A program made the position numbers and the translations under genes. 64,000 nt of DNA from Trebonia sp963795335. Its GTDB lineage: Bacteria; Actinomycetota; Actinomycetes; Streptosporangiales; Streptosporangiaceae. Below, piece after piece: positions 25,001-34,043 of this stretch (positions are counted from its first letter, which is position 1; every line of letters starts with the position of its first letter). Where the stretch lies: the NCBI GenBank assembly GCA_963795335.1, contig CAWCHI010000008.1, positions 124,001-188,000 on the forward strand, given 5' to 3'. Below the pieces are notes generated by a model. That model searched no databases, was not told the DNA's origin, and was given only the letters and a program-made list of their open reading frames with translations.

Positions 25001-25313
25001 TCGCCGCGGGCCTCGGAGGTGCGGGCCTCTGACGTGCGGGCCTCTGACGTGCGGGCCTCTGACGTGCGGGGGCTGCGGGTACGTCGCGGCCGGCCGCTGT
25101 CCGGCTCGGGCTCATCCCGGTCGGCCTCACGCTCGCCGCTGGCGCCGGGGGCGGCTGGAACAGCACCGGCGGCGGCTGGAACAGCGCCACTGGCACCGCT
25201 GGAGCGGCCGGCTCGGCCCGCCCGTTGAATCTCGGGGCGGGAGCGGTTCCCGCGTTATGGCCAGCGGCCTCGTTAGTGCTGGTCTCGTTGGTGTTGGGCT
25301 CGCTGTCGAGCAT
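22027..25313 (-). CDS. rne: Ribonuclease E/G family endoribonuclease, N-terminus out of frame
   Basis: RNase E/G with the catalytic core in the 892-residue frame ending at 22027. It has an S1 domain (NVYLGKVQNVLPSMEAAFVD, GRNAVLYAGEVNF), the DNase I-like region (GIIVIDFIDMV) and the zinc-link TQCECCNGRG. The protein has long low-complexity arms: an arginine-rich N-terminal arm and a C-terminal E/P/A-rich tail. The usual actinobacterial start MLDSEPNTNETSTNEA is at 25313 but in another frame. The core frame is open from about 25,250 and reads TSEAR four times (15-base repeat) and SRPARRTRTRA blocks, so it is coding well before the first legal start at 24705. One base shift near 25,230-25,254 (G runs) joins them. 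It processes rRNA and mRNA in the cytoplasm. Confidence 0.88.
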
Positions 25314-25511
25314 TCGGGCAATCTCCAGTCAGGCCTCCGGGCGCGACCGCACGCAAGGTGCGGGGGCGCCGCGCGAAGGCGCGTAGTGATCGTTCGCCTG
25401 GACCGCCGCCGCCGCCGCGCGGGAAAAGGTCACGCGCGGCCGAACGGGCCGAAAGGAGACGGGCGCTGGGCCCAGGCATGGATGAGTACTTCAGCTCCGG
25501 GGTGACGCCGG

Positions 25512-26252
25512 TCATGGCCTGACCACCCCGGATTCGCCGAGCGTCCCCTGCTCGAGCCGCGTTATGAGCGGCTGGCCGGCCGGGAACACATCGGAAACGT
25601 TTCGAAGCGCGTTGAGCACGTCGTCCGGTCGCACGGACGGGACGACGTGCCGGACGATCATGCGCAGTGCCGTGCCAGTATCCGGGTCTTCGATGACACC
25701 CAGGCTGACGACGGCCGCGCGCGCGTCCATACGCCGCAAGCCCTTGGAGGTGAGCCGTTCCACCGGCGCCTCAGTCAGGGCGAGAAATTCTTCTACCACC
25801 GGCACCACGTTGTCCGGTGGCAGGCCGGGAAGGGAAACTTGCCACTCGGACGCGGTGAGCCGACTCGCCGGCAATCCCCCGGTGTCCTCAGTGACAGCGA
25901 TCACGTCAATCCCATCAGGCAGCGCTGCGTTCAGCCGCTCCCGCACGGCGTCCGCCCCGGTCCGGCTGGTCAGGGTGAGGCTCAGGTACTCCGCCTCGCT
26001 CGCCACCCCGGTCGGGACGCCGCCTGCGTAGGAAATCTTCGGGTGCGGGGTGAACCCCACCGAGTAAGCGATCGGCAGGTCCGCCCGCCGCACGCCCCGC
26101 TCGAAGGCCCGCGCCACATCCAGTTGGCTAGCAAAACGCATCTTTCCCCGCTTAGCATACCGGACCACCAGCTGCTGAACCGTGACCGGCTCGCCGCCGG
26201 TCGCGCGGGGCGGACGGGCGGTCGCCGTCGCGGGCGACTGCTCTGCGCCCAT
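25512..26252 (-). CDS. TIGR03936-family radical SAM-associated protein (DUF2344)
   Basis: 246 residues. The opening LVVRYAKRGKMRFASQLDVARAFERGVRRA, then IAYSVGFTPHPKISYAGGVPTGVASEAEYL, is the DUF2344 signature. It is nearly always encoded next to the TIGR03960 radical SAM protein, as here. Function unknown; the pair is thought to act together, perhaps in RNA or protein modification, because rne lies downstream in many actinobacteria. ATG at 26252 was chosen; it is two bases after the radical SAM stop. No catalytic residues are recognisable. Confidence 0.9.
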   Translation of the reverse strand: MGAEQSPATATARPPRATGGEPVTVQQLVVRYAKRGKMRFASQLDVARAFERGVRRADLPIAYSVGFTPHPKISYAGGVPTGVASEAEYLSLTLTSRTGADAVRERLNAALPDGIDVIAVTEDTGGLPASRLTASEWQVSLPGLPPDNVVPVVEEFLALTEAPVERLTSKGLRRMDARAAVVSLGVIEDPDTGTALRMIVRHVVPSVRPDDVLNALRNVSDVFPAGQPLITRLEQGTLGESGVVRP

Positions 26253-26254
26253 GG

Positions 26255-28209
26255 CTATCTCCCGTTTATCGCTAGCACGGGAAGCAGGCGCCTTCCGTCC
26301 AGCCGCTCTCCCGTCGGTCCGGTCTGGATCTCCGTGCCCATCGCCGAGCAGACCCCGCACTCATAGCACGGTGTCCACCGGCAGTCCTCCACCTCGCCGG
26401 CCCCTCTGGCGCGACTGCCGACTGCCAGTCCTCCCAGAGCCAGTCCCGGTCAAGGCCCGAGTCCAGGTGGTCCCACGGCAGTACCTCGCCGTAGTCGCGC
26501 TCGCGCGTAGTGTACCAAGCAAGATCGACTGGCTCGTCAGCCAGGCCTTTCTCGCAGGCGGCGGTCCACCGGGCGAACGAGAAGTGCTCGGTCCAGCCGT
26601 CGAACCGGGCGCCGTCGCGCCAGGCGGCCGCGATAACCGGCCGACCCGCCGGTCGCCGCGCGACAGCAGGCCCTCGATCAGCGACGGGGTGCCCTCGTGG
26701 TAGCGGTAGCCGACCGACTTGCCGTAGGCCTTGTCAGCCCGCAGCGCGCGACCGAGCTGGTGCAGCCGGTCGTCCACCACCTCCGGCGGGCACTGGGCGG
26801 CCCACTGGAACGGGGTGTGCGGCTTGGGCACGAACCCGCCGATCGACACCGTGCAGCGGATGTCCTTGCGCCCGGAGGCGGCCCGGCCGGCCGCGATGAC
26901 CCTCTTGGCCAGGTCGGCGATCGCGAGCACGTCCTCGTCGGTCTCGGTCGGCAGGCCGCACATGAAGTACAGCTTCACCTGCCGCCAGCCGGAGGAGTAG
27001 GCGGTGGTGACGGTGCGGATGAGGTCTTCCTCGGTCCACCATCTTGTTGATCACCTTGCGCATGCGGTCGGAGCCGCCCTCGGGGGCGAACGTCAGCCCG
27101 GAGCGCTTGCCGTTCCGGGTTAGCTCGTCGGCCAGGGTGATGTTGAACGCGTCAACCCGGGTGGACGGGAGCGACAGCCCGACGTTGGTGCCCTCGTAGC
27201 AGTCGGCCAGGTCGACCGCGATCTCGTTGATCTCGCTGTGGTCAGCCGACGACAGCGAGAGCAGGCCGACCTCGGAGAAGCCAGTCGACGCGAGGCCGCC
27301 CTTGACCATGTTGCCGACGGTGGTGATGGACCGCTCGCGGACCGGGCGGGTGATCATCCCGGCCTGGCAGAACCGGCAGCCGCGGGTGCAGCCGCGGAAG
27401 ATCTCGACGCTGTAGCGCTCGTGGACGGTCTCCGCGACCGGCACCACCGGCGCCTTCGGGTAGGGCCAGGCGTCCAGGTCGAGCAGCGTGTGCTTGCGCA
27501 CGGTGGCGGGCACGCCCGCCCGGTTGGGGGTGACGCTCGCGATCCGGCCGTCGGGCAGGTAGCTCACGTCGTAGAACCGGGGCACGTAGACCCCGCCGGT
27601 CGCCGCCAGGGCCAGCAGCAGGCCGTCGCGCCCGCCCGGGCAGCCGCCGGCCTTCCACGCCCGCACGATGGCGGTGACCGCAAGCACCGCCTCCTCGCCG
27701 TCGCCGATGACGACCGCGTCGAGGAAGTCGGCGAGCGGCTCGGGGTTGAACGCAGCGTGGCCGCCCGCGAGCACGACCGGGTCGGTGACGGTGCGGTCGG
27801 CCGCCAGCAGCGGGATCCCGGCCAGGTCGAGGGCGGTCAGCAGGTTGGTGTAGCCGAGCTCGGTCGAGAAGGACACACCGAGGACATCGAACTTGCCCAC
27901 CGGGCGATGGGCGTCCACGGTGAACTGCGGGATCTCACGGTCGCGCATGAGCTGCTCGAGGTCGGTGCCAACGCTGTAGGTGCGCTCGGCCAGCACCCCG
28001 GGCTGCTCGTTGAGGATCTCGTAGAGGATGGCGATGCCCTGGTTGGGCTGGCCGACCTCGTACGCGTCGGGATAGAACAGGGCCCAGCGCACGTCGGTCT
28101 CGTCCCATGCCTTGACGGTGGCGTTCACCTCACCCCCGACGTACTGCACCGGCTTGCGGACCAGCGGCAGCAGCGGCTCGAGCTGAGGGAAGACGGACTC
28201 GACAGGCAT
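26255..28209 (-). pseudogene. TIGR03960-family B12-binding/radical SAM protein, three apparent frameshifts
   Basis: If repaired, about 650 residues. The N-terminal cobalamin-binding-like region (GVSFSTELGYTNLLTALDLAG) is followed by the radical SAM motif GCTRGCRFCQAG (CxxxCxxC, about residues 275-282) and LTFAPEGGSDRMRKVINKMV. The frame breaks near 27,036 and resumes as QVKLYFMCGLPTETDEDVLA. It breaks again near 26,640 and 26,400. The last part reads CRWTPCYECGVCSAMGTEIQT and ends with TAG at 26255. Each break needs one base. Three single-base breaks in a gene whose sequence is otherwise well conserved suggest read errors, but decay is possible. It is paired with the DUF2344 gene. Confidence 0.8.
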
Positions 28210-28335
28210 GTGACCAGACTACCTACCATCCCGAACGGACGCGGCTGACCGCGCTCCGTCACCCCGCTCGCGCGGCCGGGGCGGCGCTCTGGCGTGGCAC
28301 TATGGTCCCCGAAAGCCGACGAAAGCGGAGCGTCC

Positions 28336-28788
28336 TTGAGCCTGTACTGCACGGACAACTACCGGACCGAGGAGCAGCTGGCGGAGATGCGGCGGCTCGA
28401 GGCGGCCGGGATCTGCCTGTTCTGCCCGCAGACGCTGCGCGAGCACGGCCGCCAGCGGATTGCGTTCGAGACCCGGGACTGGGTGGTGACGCCGAACGAG
28501 TTCCCCTACGCCGGCACCCGGCTGCACCTGCTCGTCGTCCCCCACCGGCACGTGACGGACATGACCGAGCTGGACGACGAGGCGCTGGCCGACTTCTGGA
28601 CCGCCCTGCGGATGATCCGCCAGCGCTACAGCCTCGCGCACTACGGGCTCGGGGTGCGCAATGGCACCTGCGGCTTCACCGGCGCCACCATCGCCCACGT
28701 GCACGCGCACGTGCTGGTGGGCGATGAGGCGGCCGAGCCCGAGGTCCCGGTGCGGATGAAGTTCAGCTCCCGCCCCCGGCAGGGGTGA
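28336..28788 (+). CDS. HIT-like nucleotide-binding protein
   Basis: About 150 residues. A zinc-like ICLFCP near the start is followed by LLVVPHRHVTDMTELDDEALADFW and the histidine triad HVHAHVLVG at about 120-128, as in HIT hydrolases or AP4A phosphorylase-like enzymes. TTG at 28336, preceded by GCGGAG, is my start choice; a GTG at 28294 would add 14 residues. Its 3' end overlaps the deaminase-like gene by 26 bases on the opposite strand. It may hydrolyse nucleotide adducts from the neighbouring pathway; that is inference. Confidence 0.75.
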   Translation: MSLYCTDNYRTEEQLAEMRRLEAAGICLFCPQTLREHGRQRIAFETRDWVVTPNEFPYAGTRLHLLVVPHRHVTDMTELDDEALADFWTALRMIRQRYSLAHYGLGVRNGTCGFTGATIAHVHAHVLVGDEAAEPEVPVRMKFSSRPRQG

Positions 28789-29638
28789 CAGCGGCGGCAT
28801 CCGCCGCGTCGACCCAGCCGAGCTCGACCCCGGCCGCGCGGAGGATGCCGTCGCCGTCGAGGACCGAGTAGGCGCCGGCGAAGTAGCAGCGGCGGAAGCC
28901 CGCCTCGGCGATCTGCCGGGCGCAGGCGGGACACGGGAACGTGGTCACGTACAGGCTGGCCCCGTCGAGCGGGGTGCCGGCCCGGGCGGCCCGGGCGATG
29001 ACCGCGGCCTCGGCGTGCATGGCGGTGGACAGGTCGGTCCGGACCCCGCGGCTGAAGTTGTCACGCGGGTCGCCGTCGACGTAGGGCGCGTACTCGGTCG
29101 GGCAGTGCCGGTTCCAGGCGGCGCCGAGGATCTCCGCCTCGCGCCAGGCGATCGCGCCGACCTGGCGCCACCAGTCCGAGCTGTGGCCCGCCAGCGCGGT
29201 CGCGTGCTGCACCACCAGCGGCGGCAGGTCGGCCGGGGTGAGCACTGCGTCGAAGCTGGCCGGGCGCCCGGCCTGACTCCATTGCCGGTCCCAGCGCAGG
29301 AAGGTCCGGTCGAACTCCAGCGCGCGGCCCGCGCCGAGGCCGTAGCGGTCCGTCAGGGCCCGGCTGACGTCCTCATCCGGCAGCACCAGCACCTCGGCCG
29401 TGACTGCCCCGGGCAGGTCGGCGGGCTCGATCACCCGGACCGGGACGTCCGGCAGCAGCACCCGCAGGAAGCGGGCGGCGAGGTCGGCCGGCAGCGCCCG
29501 GATGTCCTTGGCCAGGGGCTTGAAGAGCGCTTTGAACCCGGGTCCGAGGACCAGCACCTCGGACGTGTCGCCGTGCCGGGCGAAGAAGGCCTGGTGCCCC
29601 GCGTGCACGACCGGGAGGTAGAGCAGGACTTGCTTCAT
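28763..29638 (-). CDS. Cytidine/deoxycytidylate deaminase-like protein with an HxGH-type N-terminal domain
   Basis: 291 residues, about twice a normal dCMP deaminase. The C-terminal half (about 150-275) has the zinc deaminase motifs: HAEAAVIARAA (His/Glu near 206) and TTFPCPACARQIAEAGF (PCxxC near 230). The first ~130 residues begin LLYLPVVHAGHQAFFARHG. HAGH at residues 12-15, followed by EVLVLG, resembles the HxGH signature of nucleotidyltransferases, though the rest is divergent. It is the last gene of a four-gene operon, 6 bases after the cytidylyltransferase-like gene. I infer a nucleotide-modifying role. The N-terminal assignment is tentative. Confidence 0.78.
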   Translation of the reverse strand: MKQVLLYLPVVHAGHQAFFARHGDTSEVLVLGPGFKALFKPLAKDIRALPADLAARFLRVLLPDVPVRVIEPADLPGAVTAEVLVLPDEDVSRALTDRYGLGAGRALEFDRTFLRWDRQWSQAGRPASFDAVLTPADLPPLVVQHATALAGHSSDWWRQVGAIAWREAEILGAAWNRHCPTEYAPYVDGDPRDNFSRGVRTDLSTAMHAEAAVIARAARAGTPLDGASLYVTTFPCPACARQIAEAGFRRCYFAGAYSVLDGDGILRAAGVELGWVDAADAAAVTPAGGGS

Positions 29639-29644
29639 GTCCGC

Positions 29645-30340
29645 TCAGCCGTCATTCCCGGCCGGGCGGGGGCCGCGGCGCTGGTTTCCCCGCTGGCCCG
29701 ACCGGACGCCGGCCACCGCGGACCCGGGCTTGCCCATCTCGCGCTGGATGACCTCGCGGAGCCGGGCCGACGTGCTCACTGTGGCCATCCGGCCGAGCAC
29801 CTCGACCCGCCCGCAATAGCTGGCCTCCAGCTCCTTGACCGCCTCGGGGGTGTAAGTCTCCTCGGTCGCGACCAGCACGTCCGGGCGGACCGCCTTGATC
29901 AGGGCCCACTTCGGGTCGTCGGTGTGTTTCAGCGTGACCAGGCCCACCCCGCGCTGGTGGGTGACCATGCGCAGCCGCTCCATCTGCGGGACGACGGGCC
30001 GGTTCTCGCCCTTGCGGGCGCGGATCTTCTCGTCGCTGTCGAGCCCGACGATGAGGAAGTCACCGAACTGCCGGGCCGCCTCCAGGTACATCGAGTGGCC
30101 CTCGTGCAAGATGTCGAACGAGCCGCTGGTCAGCACGACCTTGAAGCCGAGGGTGCGCAGGGCGCCCACGGTCTCGGAGATCTTGCCGTAGTCCTCGACG
30201 AACCGCTGGTCGAAGTTGGAGGCGTCGGCGAACAGGCTGCTGGACACGCCCAGGGACGACAGCAGCGGGGCGGGGGCGTGGCGCACGGCGTCGCGCCCGG
30301 CACCGGACTGGTCACTGGTCACCGGCGTTCCCTCGCTCAC
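29645..30340 (-). CDS. Cytidylyltransferase-fold nucleotidyltransferase (RfaE/HldE C-terminal-like)
   Basis: 231 residues. The catalytic motif LTSGSFDILHEGHSMYLEAA (HxGH at about 78-81) and the late TVSTSARLREV (ISSTxIR-like) define the family. RARKGENRPVVPQMERLRMV is the usual nucleotide-contact region. It transfers an AMP or CMP moiety to a phosphorylated small molecule. The GTG start overlaps the stop of the thymidylate-synthase-like gene (GTGA); an internal GTG at 30319 is possible. With the PfkB kinase two genes upstream it makes a kinase-plus-nucleotidyltransferase pair, as in HldE, but here separated by a thymidylate-synthase homologue. Confidence 0.85.
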   Translation of the reverse strand: MSEGTPVTSDQSGAGRDAVRHAPAPLLSSLGVSSSLFADASNFDQRFVEDYGKISETVGALRTLGFKVVLTSGSFDILHEGHSMYLEAARQFGDFLIVGLDSDEKIRARKGENRPVVPQMERLRMVTHQRGVGLVTLKHTDDPKWALIKAVRPDVLVATEETYTPEAVKELEASYCGRVEVLGRMATVSTSARLREVIQREMGKPGSAVAGVRSGQRGNQRRGPRPAGNDG

Positions 30341-31233
30341 GTGGCCACCGGGATGGCCCGGATGGCCGGGTTCGGATGATAGTCGGCCAGCTCGAAGTGC
30401 TCGGCCCGGAAGTCGTGGATGTCCGTCACCGCCTGCCCGGCCGCGGTCAGGGTGACCGTCGGCAGCGGCCGCGGCTCGGTCGCGAGCATCGCCCGGACCG
30501 CGTCGACCTGGTCGGTGTAGACGTGGGCGTCGGAAATCGTGTGGTAATACGCTACCGCCGGATATCCGGTGAGCTGCTCGAGCATGAGGGCGAGGGCGGC
30601 GTACTGGATCATGTTGGCCGGCACCCCGACCGGCACGTCGCCCGAGCGCTGGGTCATGTGCACGTGCAGCCCGCCGTCCAGCACCCGGACGTGCACCCAC
30701 CCGTGGCACGGCGCGATCGTCGTCTTGGGCTGCTTCCCCGCCCCTCGCACCTGGTACGGGGCGATCCACGGGTCGACGAAGTGGGTGCGCAGCTCCGGCA
30801 GCTCCCGCAGCTGCTCGACCAGGTGGCTGAACTGGTCGAAGGGCGGCCCGCCGGGGGTCGGGAAGGAGTGGAAGGCGCCGCCGTAGGAGCCCGGGCCGAG
30901 GCTGCCGGGCTCGATGCCCTTCTTCAGCGTCTTGTCGGGGGTCGCCCACGGCCCCCACCAGTCGACGCCGAACTCCTCGAACTCGCGGACGGTGGTGGCG
31001 CCGTTGATGAACGCGCACAGCTCACCGATCGGCTTGCGCCAGAACGAGGAGATGCTTCGCTCGGTGATGACCGGAAAGCCCTCTGCGAGCCGGAATGTCA
31101 TCATCTGCTGCATCACCGTGAGCGCGTTCACGCCCTGCCGGGTGCCGGTCTCGATGCCGGCGGCGAGGATGCGCTCGAGGACCCGCCGGTACTCGGTGGA
31201 CACGGGCCGCTGGTCATACGGCAGGTACTCCAT
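30337..31233 (-). CDS. Thymidylate-synthase-like enzyme, divergent
   Basis: 298 residues, longer than ThyA (264 in E. coli). The core matches ThyA: an N-terminal FPVITERSISSFWRKPIGEL region, catalytic cysteine in TIAPCHGWVHV (near 174), RSGDVPVGVPANMIQYAAL and SDAHVYTDQVDAV. It keeps the catalytic Cys, the Arg-Ser-x-Asp phosphate region and the Asn of the base-recognition site. It departs from ThyA in VPANM for PFNI, SDAHVY for GDxHIY and an unusual LGPGSYGGAFHSF loop. The Asn suggests a uracil base. It may be a true ThyA, a nucleotide hydroxymethylase or a related C1 transferase. The operon context favours a specialised role. Confidence 0.83.
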   Translation of the reverse strand: MEYLPYDQRPVSTEYRRVLERILAAGIETGTRQGVNALTVMQQMMTFRLAEGFPVITERSISSFWRKPIGELCAFINGATTVREFEEFGVDWWGPWATPDKTLKKGIEPGSLGPGSYGGAFHSFPTPGGPPFDQFSHLVEQLRELPELRTHFVDPWIAPYQVRGAGKQPKTTIAPCHGWVHVRVLDGGLHVHMTQRSGDVPVGVPANMIQYAALALMLEQLTGYPAVAYYHTISDAHVYTDQVDAVRAMLATEPRPLPTVTLTAAGQAVTDIHDFRAEHFELADYHPNPAIRAIPVAT

Positions 31234-31260
31234 AGCCCGACAGCTTAGCGGTGCGCCTCG

Positions 31261-32322
31261 TTACCGGTGGGGTTCCGCGTCGGAGGCCCGGGCGATGGTG
31301 GCGCGGGCCCGGCGGACCGAGATCCGCCCGGTCGGCGGGAGCACGTCGTAGATGAACCCGTAGGTGGCCGCCAGTTCGGCCGCATGGGCGGAGCCGCCAC
31401 TCGCCTTGCCCTGGGTGCGGGCGAGCCAGTCGATGATGTCGCCCCAGCCCGGGGCGGCCAGCGAGCCGCCGACGTACTGGACCGACAGCGCCGCGCAGAG
31501 GTTGGCGAACGCCAGGCGCTGCCGCAGCGGCCAGCCGCGCAGCGTGCCGAGCACGAACCCGGCCCCGAAGACGTCGCCCGCGCCGGTCGGGTCGTGCGCG
31601 TTGACCGGCAGCGACGGCACCCATTCCTGCTCCCCGGTGGTGGAGTCGATCGCCAGGGCGCCCTGCCCGCCGCAGGTGACCACGGCCACCGGCACCCGGT
31701 CGGCCAGCGCGTGGACGGCGTCGTTGGGGTCGTCGGTGCGGGTGTAGGCCATCGCCTCGGCGCTGTTGGGGAGGAAGCAGTAAAAGTCGCTCAGCTGCGC
31801 GAGCAGGCTCGGCGACCACTTCTCCTCCTCGTCCCAGCCGGTGTCGGCGAACAGCCGCATCCCAGTTCTGGCGGCGGTGGCGTACCAGGGGCGCGGCTCG
31901 GGGTCGAGGTGGGCGAAGCCGATCGCCGCGTCCGGCACCGCGGCCGGCAGCTCGCTGTCCGGCACCGGGGCCGGGTGCATGTGGGTCAGCATCGCGCGGT
32001 CACGCTCGACCACCATCGACACGGTGACCGGGGAGTGCCAGTCCGAGAACCGGCGCGCGTAGGTCAGGTCGACCCCTTCCTGCTCGGTCAGCGTCGACCA
32101 GCAGAAGTCCCCGTACACATCGTCGCCGAAGGCGGCCGCGAGCGACGTCCGCAGGCCCAGCCGGCTGGCCGCGATGGCGAGGTTGGCGATGCCGCCCGGG
32201 CACGAGCCCATGCCCGAGGCCTGCACCTCGGTGCCGCGCAGGGGCAGCGACGGCAGCCCGGTGAAGACGACGTCGAAGAAGACGGTGCCGTTCACGAACA
32301 GGTCGAAGGCGTGGTCATCCAT
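31261..32322 (-). CDS. PfkB-family carbohydrate or nucleoside kinase
   Basis: Ribokinase-fold kinase of 353 residues. GMGSCPGGIANLAIAASRLG near 37 is PfkB signature 1, and DPTGAGDVFGAGFVLG near 244-259 is signature 2 with the catalytic aspartate. The C-terminus extends about 40 residues past the fold. It is the first gene of the operon with the thymidylate-synthase-like, nucleotidyltransferase and deaminase genes (27-base gap, then overlaps). It could make the sugar or nucleoside phosphate that the nucleotidyltransferase uses. Alternatively it belongs with the divergent glycosidase in sugar use. Substrate unknown. Confidence 0.9.
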   Translation of the reverse strand: MDDHAFDLFVNGTVFFDVVFTGLPSLPLRGTEVQASGMGSCPGGIANLAIAASRLGLRTSLAAAFGDDVYGDFCWSTLTEQEGVDLTYARRFSDWHSPVTVSMVVERDRAMLTHMHPAPVPDSELPAAVPDAAIGFAHLDPEPRPWYATAARTGMRLFADTGWDEEEKWSPSLLAQLSDFYCFLPNSAEAMAYTRTDDPNDAVHALADRVPVAVVTCGGQGALAIDSTTGEQEWVPSLPVNAHDPTGAGDVFGAGFVLGTLRGWPLRQRLAFANLCAALSVQYVGGSLAAPGWGDIIDWLARTQGKASGGSAHAAELAATYGFIYDVLPPTGRISVRRARATIARASDAEPHR

Positions 32323-32420
32323 CGCGCTCCTTCACAGGGGTAGGCCGCGGGGTGGCCGCGGGACTGGCTGGGCCGTGCCGCCGGCCACGGCCGGCCGCGG
32401 CCGGCGGTAGGGTCCGGTGC

Positions 32421-34043
32421 GTGCGTGTCACTATTCTCGGCGGCGGCGGCTTCCGGGTGCCGCTTATCGCCCGGGCGCTGGCGGGCAGCGGGCTGCCGGT
32501 CTCCCGGCTGGCGCTGTACGACACCGATCCCGGGCGGCTGGATGTGATTGCGGGGGTGCTGCGCGGCGACCCGCTGACCGGGGCGGCCCTGGGCGGGCTG
32601 GTCACCACGGCCGGCGGCCTCGACGAGGCCCTGTCCGGGGCCGACGTGATCTTCGCGGCGCTGCGCCCGGGCGGCCTGAGTGGCCGGGTCGGCGACGAGC
32701 GGTCGGCCCTCTCCCTCGGCCTGCTGGGCCAGGAGACGGTCGGCGTGGGCGGGCTGGCCAGCGCCGCCCGGACCGTGCCGGTGGCCGCGGTGATCGCCCG
32801 CCGGACGGCCACGCTGGCCCCCGGCGCGTGGGTGATCTCGATGACCAACCCGGCCGGTATCGTCACCGAGGTGATGGCGGCCGCCCTCGGCCCGCGGGTG
32901 ATCGGGGTCTGCGACTCGCCCGTCGGGCTGATCCGCCGGGCCTGCGCCGCCTGCGGGATCGACCCGGGCCCGTCCCTCGGGGCGGTGACCGACCGGGTTG
33001 ACGCGGACTACGTCGGGATCAACCACCTGGGCTGGCTCCGGGCGCTGCGCCGCAGCAGCCCGGGGGCGCAGCGCGGGGCCGACCTGCTGCCCAGCCTGCT
33101 GGACGACCCCGGGCGGCTGCGGCTGACCGAGGAGGGGCGCCTGTTCGGGCCGGACCTGCCGCGGGCCCTGCGCGCGCTCCCGAACGAGTACCTTTACTGG
33201 TACTACGCCCGGGCCGAGGCGCTGCGGGACGTGATCGCGGCCGGGCGGACCCGCGGGGAGCATGTCCGCGAGCGGCAGCGGCGGTTCTACGCCGCCGCGG
33301 CGGCGGCGCTGGCCGCCAGCGACGAGCCAGCCCGAGGAACGGGGGCGGCCGCCTCCGGCCCCGCCACGGCCGCCCGGCTGTGGCAGGAGGCCAACGACGA
33401 ACGCAACCGGAGCTACTTCGCCGAGCTGCGGACGGGCGAGGCGGCGGGCGAGCGGGATGAGGCCGACGTGGCGGCCGGCGGCTACGAGTCGGTCGCGGTC
33501 GCCTTGATGTCGGCCCTGACGGGCGGCGCGCCCGCGCGGCTGATCCTCAACGTGGCCAACGGGACGGCCGTCCCCGCCCTGACGCCCGCGACCGTCATCG
33601 AGGTGCCGTGCCGGGTCGACGCGGGCGGCCCGGTGCCGCTGCCGGTGTCGGCGCCGACCGGCCATCAGCTCGGCCTCATGGCGGCCGTGCGGGCCTCCGA
33701 GCGCGACATCGCCGACGCGGCCCTGCTGGCGGCCGGGCTGGCGGACGGGCTGACGGACGGCCGCGGCGGCACGGGCCGGGGCCGCGGCGATGCGGGCGAG
33801 CGCGCACGGACGGCAGCCGACCTGGCGCTGCGCGCGTTCGCAACGCACCCGCTGGCCGGGTCGCTCGACGCGGCGAGGTCGCTCGCCGCCGCCGCGGTTC
33901 CCATGCCACCCCATGCTACGGCAGTCTCCGAGTTATCCGATCGGTATAGTAGTTTTACCTGTTTAACCCTTCCTGGCACCGTTTCCTCCAGGCCGAGATC
34001 AACGAGACCGATACCAACTTCGGCAAGGCCCATCCCTGCATGA
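32421..34043 (+). CDS. Glycoside hydrolase family 4 (6-phospho-beta-glucosidase-like) with an aberrant C-terminal end
   Basis: NAD- and metal-dependent glycosidase. VRVTILGGGGFRVPLIARAL opens the Rossmann domain. ISMTNPAGIVTEVM, GVCDSPVGLIRRA (metal-binding cysteine) and DYVGINHLGWLRAL are family-4 landmarks. The core runs to about residue 490. The last ~45 residues (after AAAAVPMPPHA) are serine/arginine/proline-rich, AT-richer and unlike the family, so the natural stop may be lost. GTG at 32421 is the start. It is divergent from the PfkB kinase, 98 bases apart, and may share control. Confidence 0.82.
   Translation: MRVTILGGGGFRVPLIARALAGSGLPVSRLALYDTDPGRLDVIAGVLRGDPLTGAALGGLVTTAGGLDEALSGADVIFAALRPGGLSGRVGDERSALSLGLLGQETVGVGGLASAARTVPVAAVIARRTATLAPGAWVISMTNPAGIVTEVMAAALGPRVIGVCDSPVGLIRRACAACGIDPGPSLGAVTDRVDADYVGINHLGWLRALRRSSPGAQRGADLLPSLLDDPGRLRLTEEGRLFGPDLPRALRALPNEYLYWYYARAEALRDVIAAGRTRGEHVRERQRRFYAAAAAALAASDEPARGTGAAASGPATAARLWQEANDERNRSYFAELRTGEAAGERDEADVAAGGYESVAVALMSALTGGAPARLILNVANGTAVPALTPATVIEVPCRVDAGGPVPLPVSAPTGHQLGLMAAVRASERDIADAALLAAGLADGLTDGRGGTGRGRGDAGERARTAADLALRAFATHPLAGSLDAARSLAAAAVPMPPHATAVSELSDRYSSFTCLTLPGTVSSRPRSTRPIPTSARPIPA

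Noticed and set aside
24699..25313. A separate 204-residue protein starting MLDSEPNTNE
   Set aside because: Beyond the first ~20-40 residues it is the wrong frame of the RNase E N-terminal arm; the beginning is the true RNase E start.
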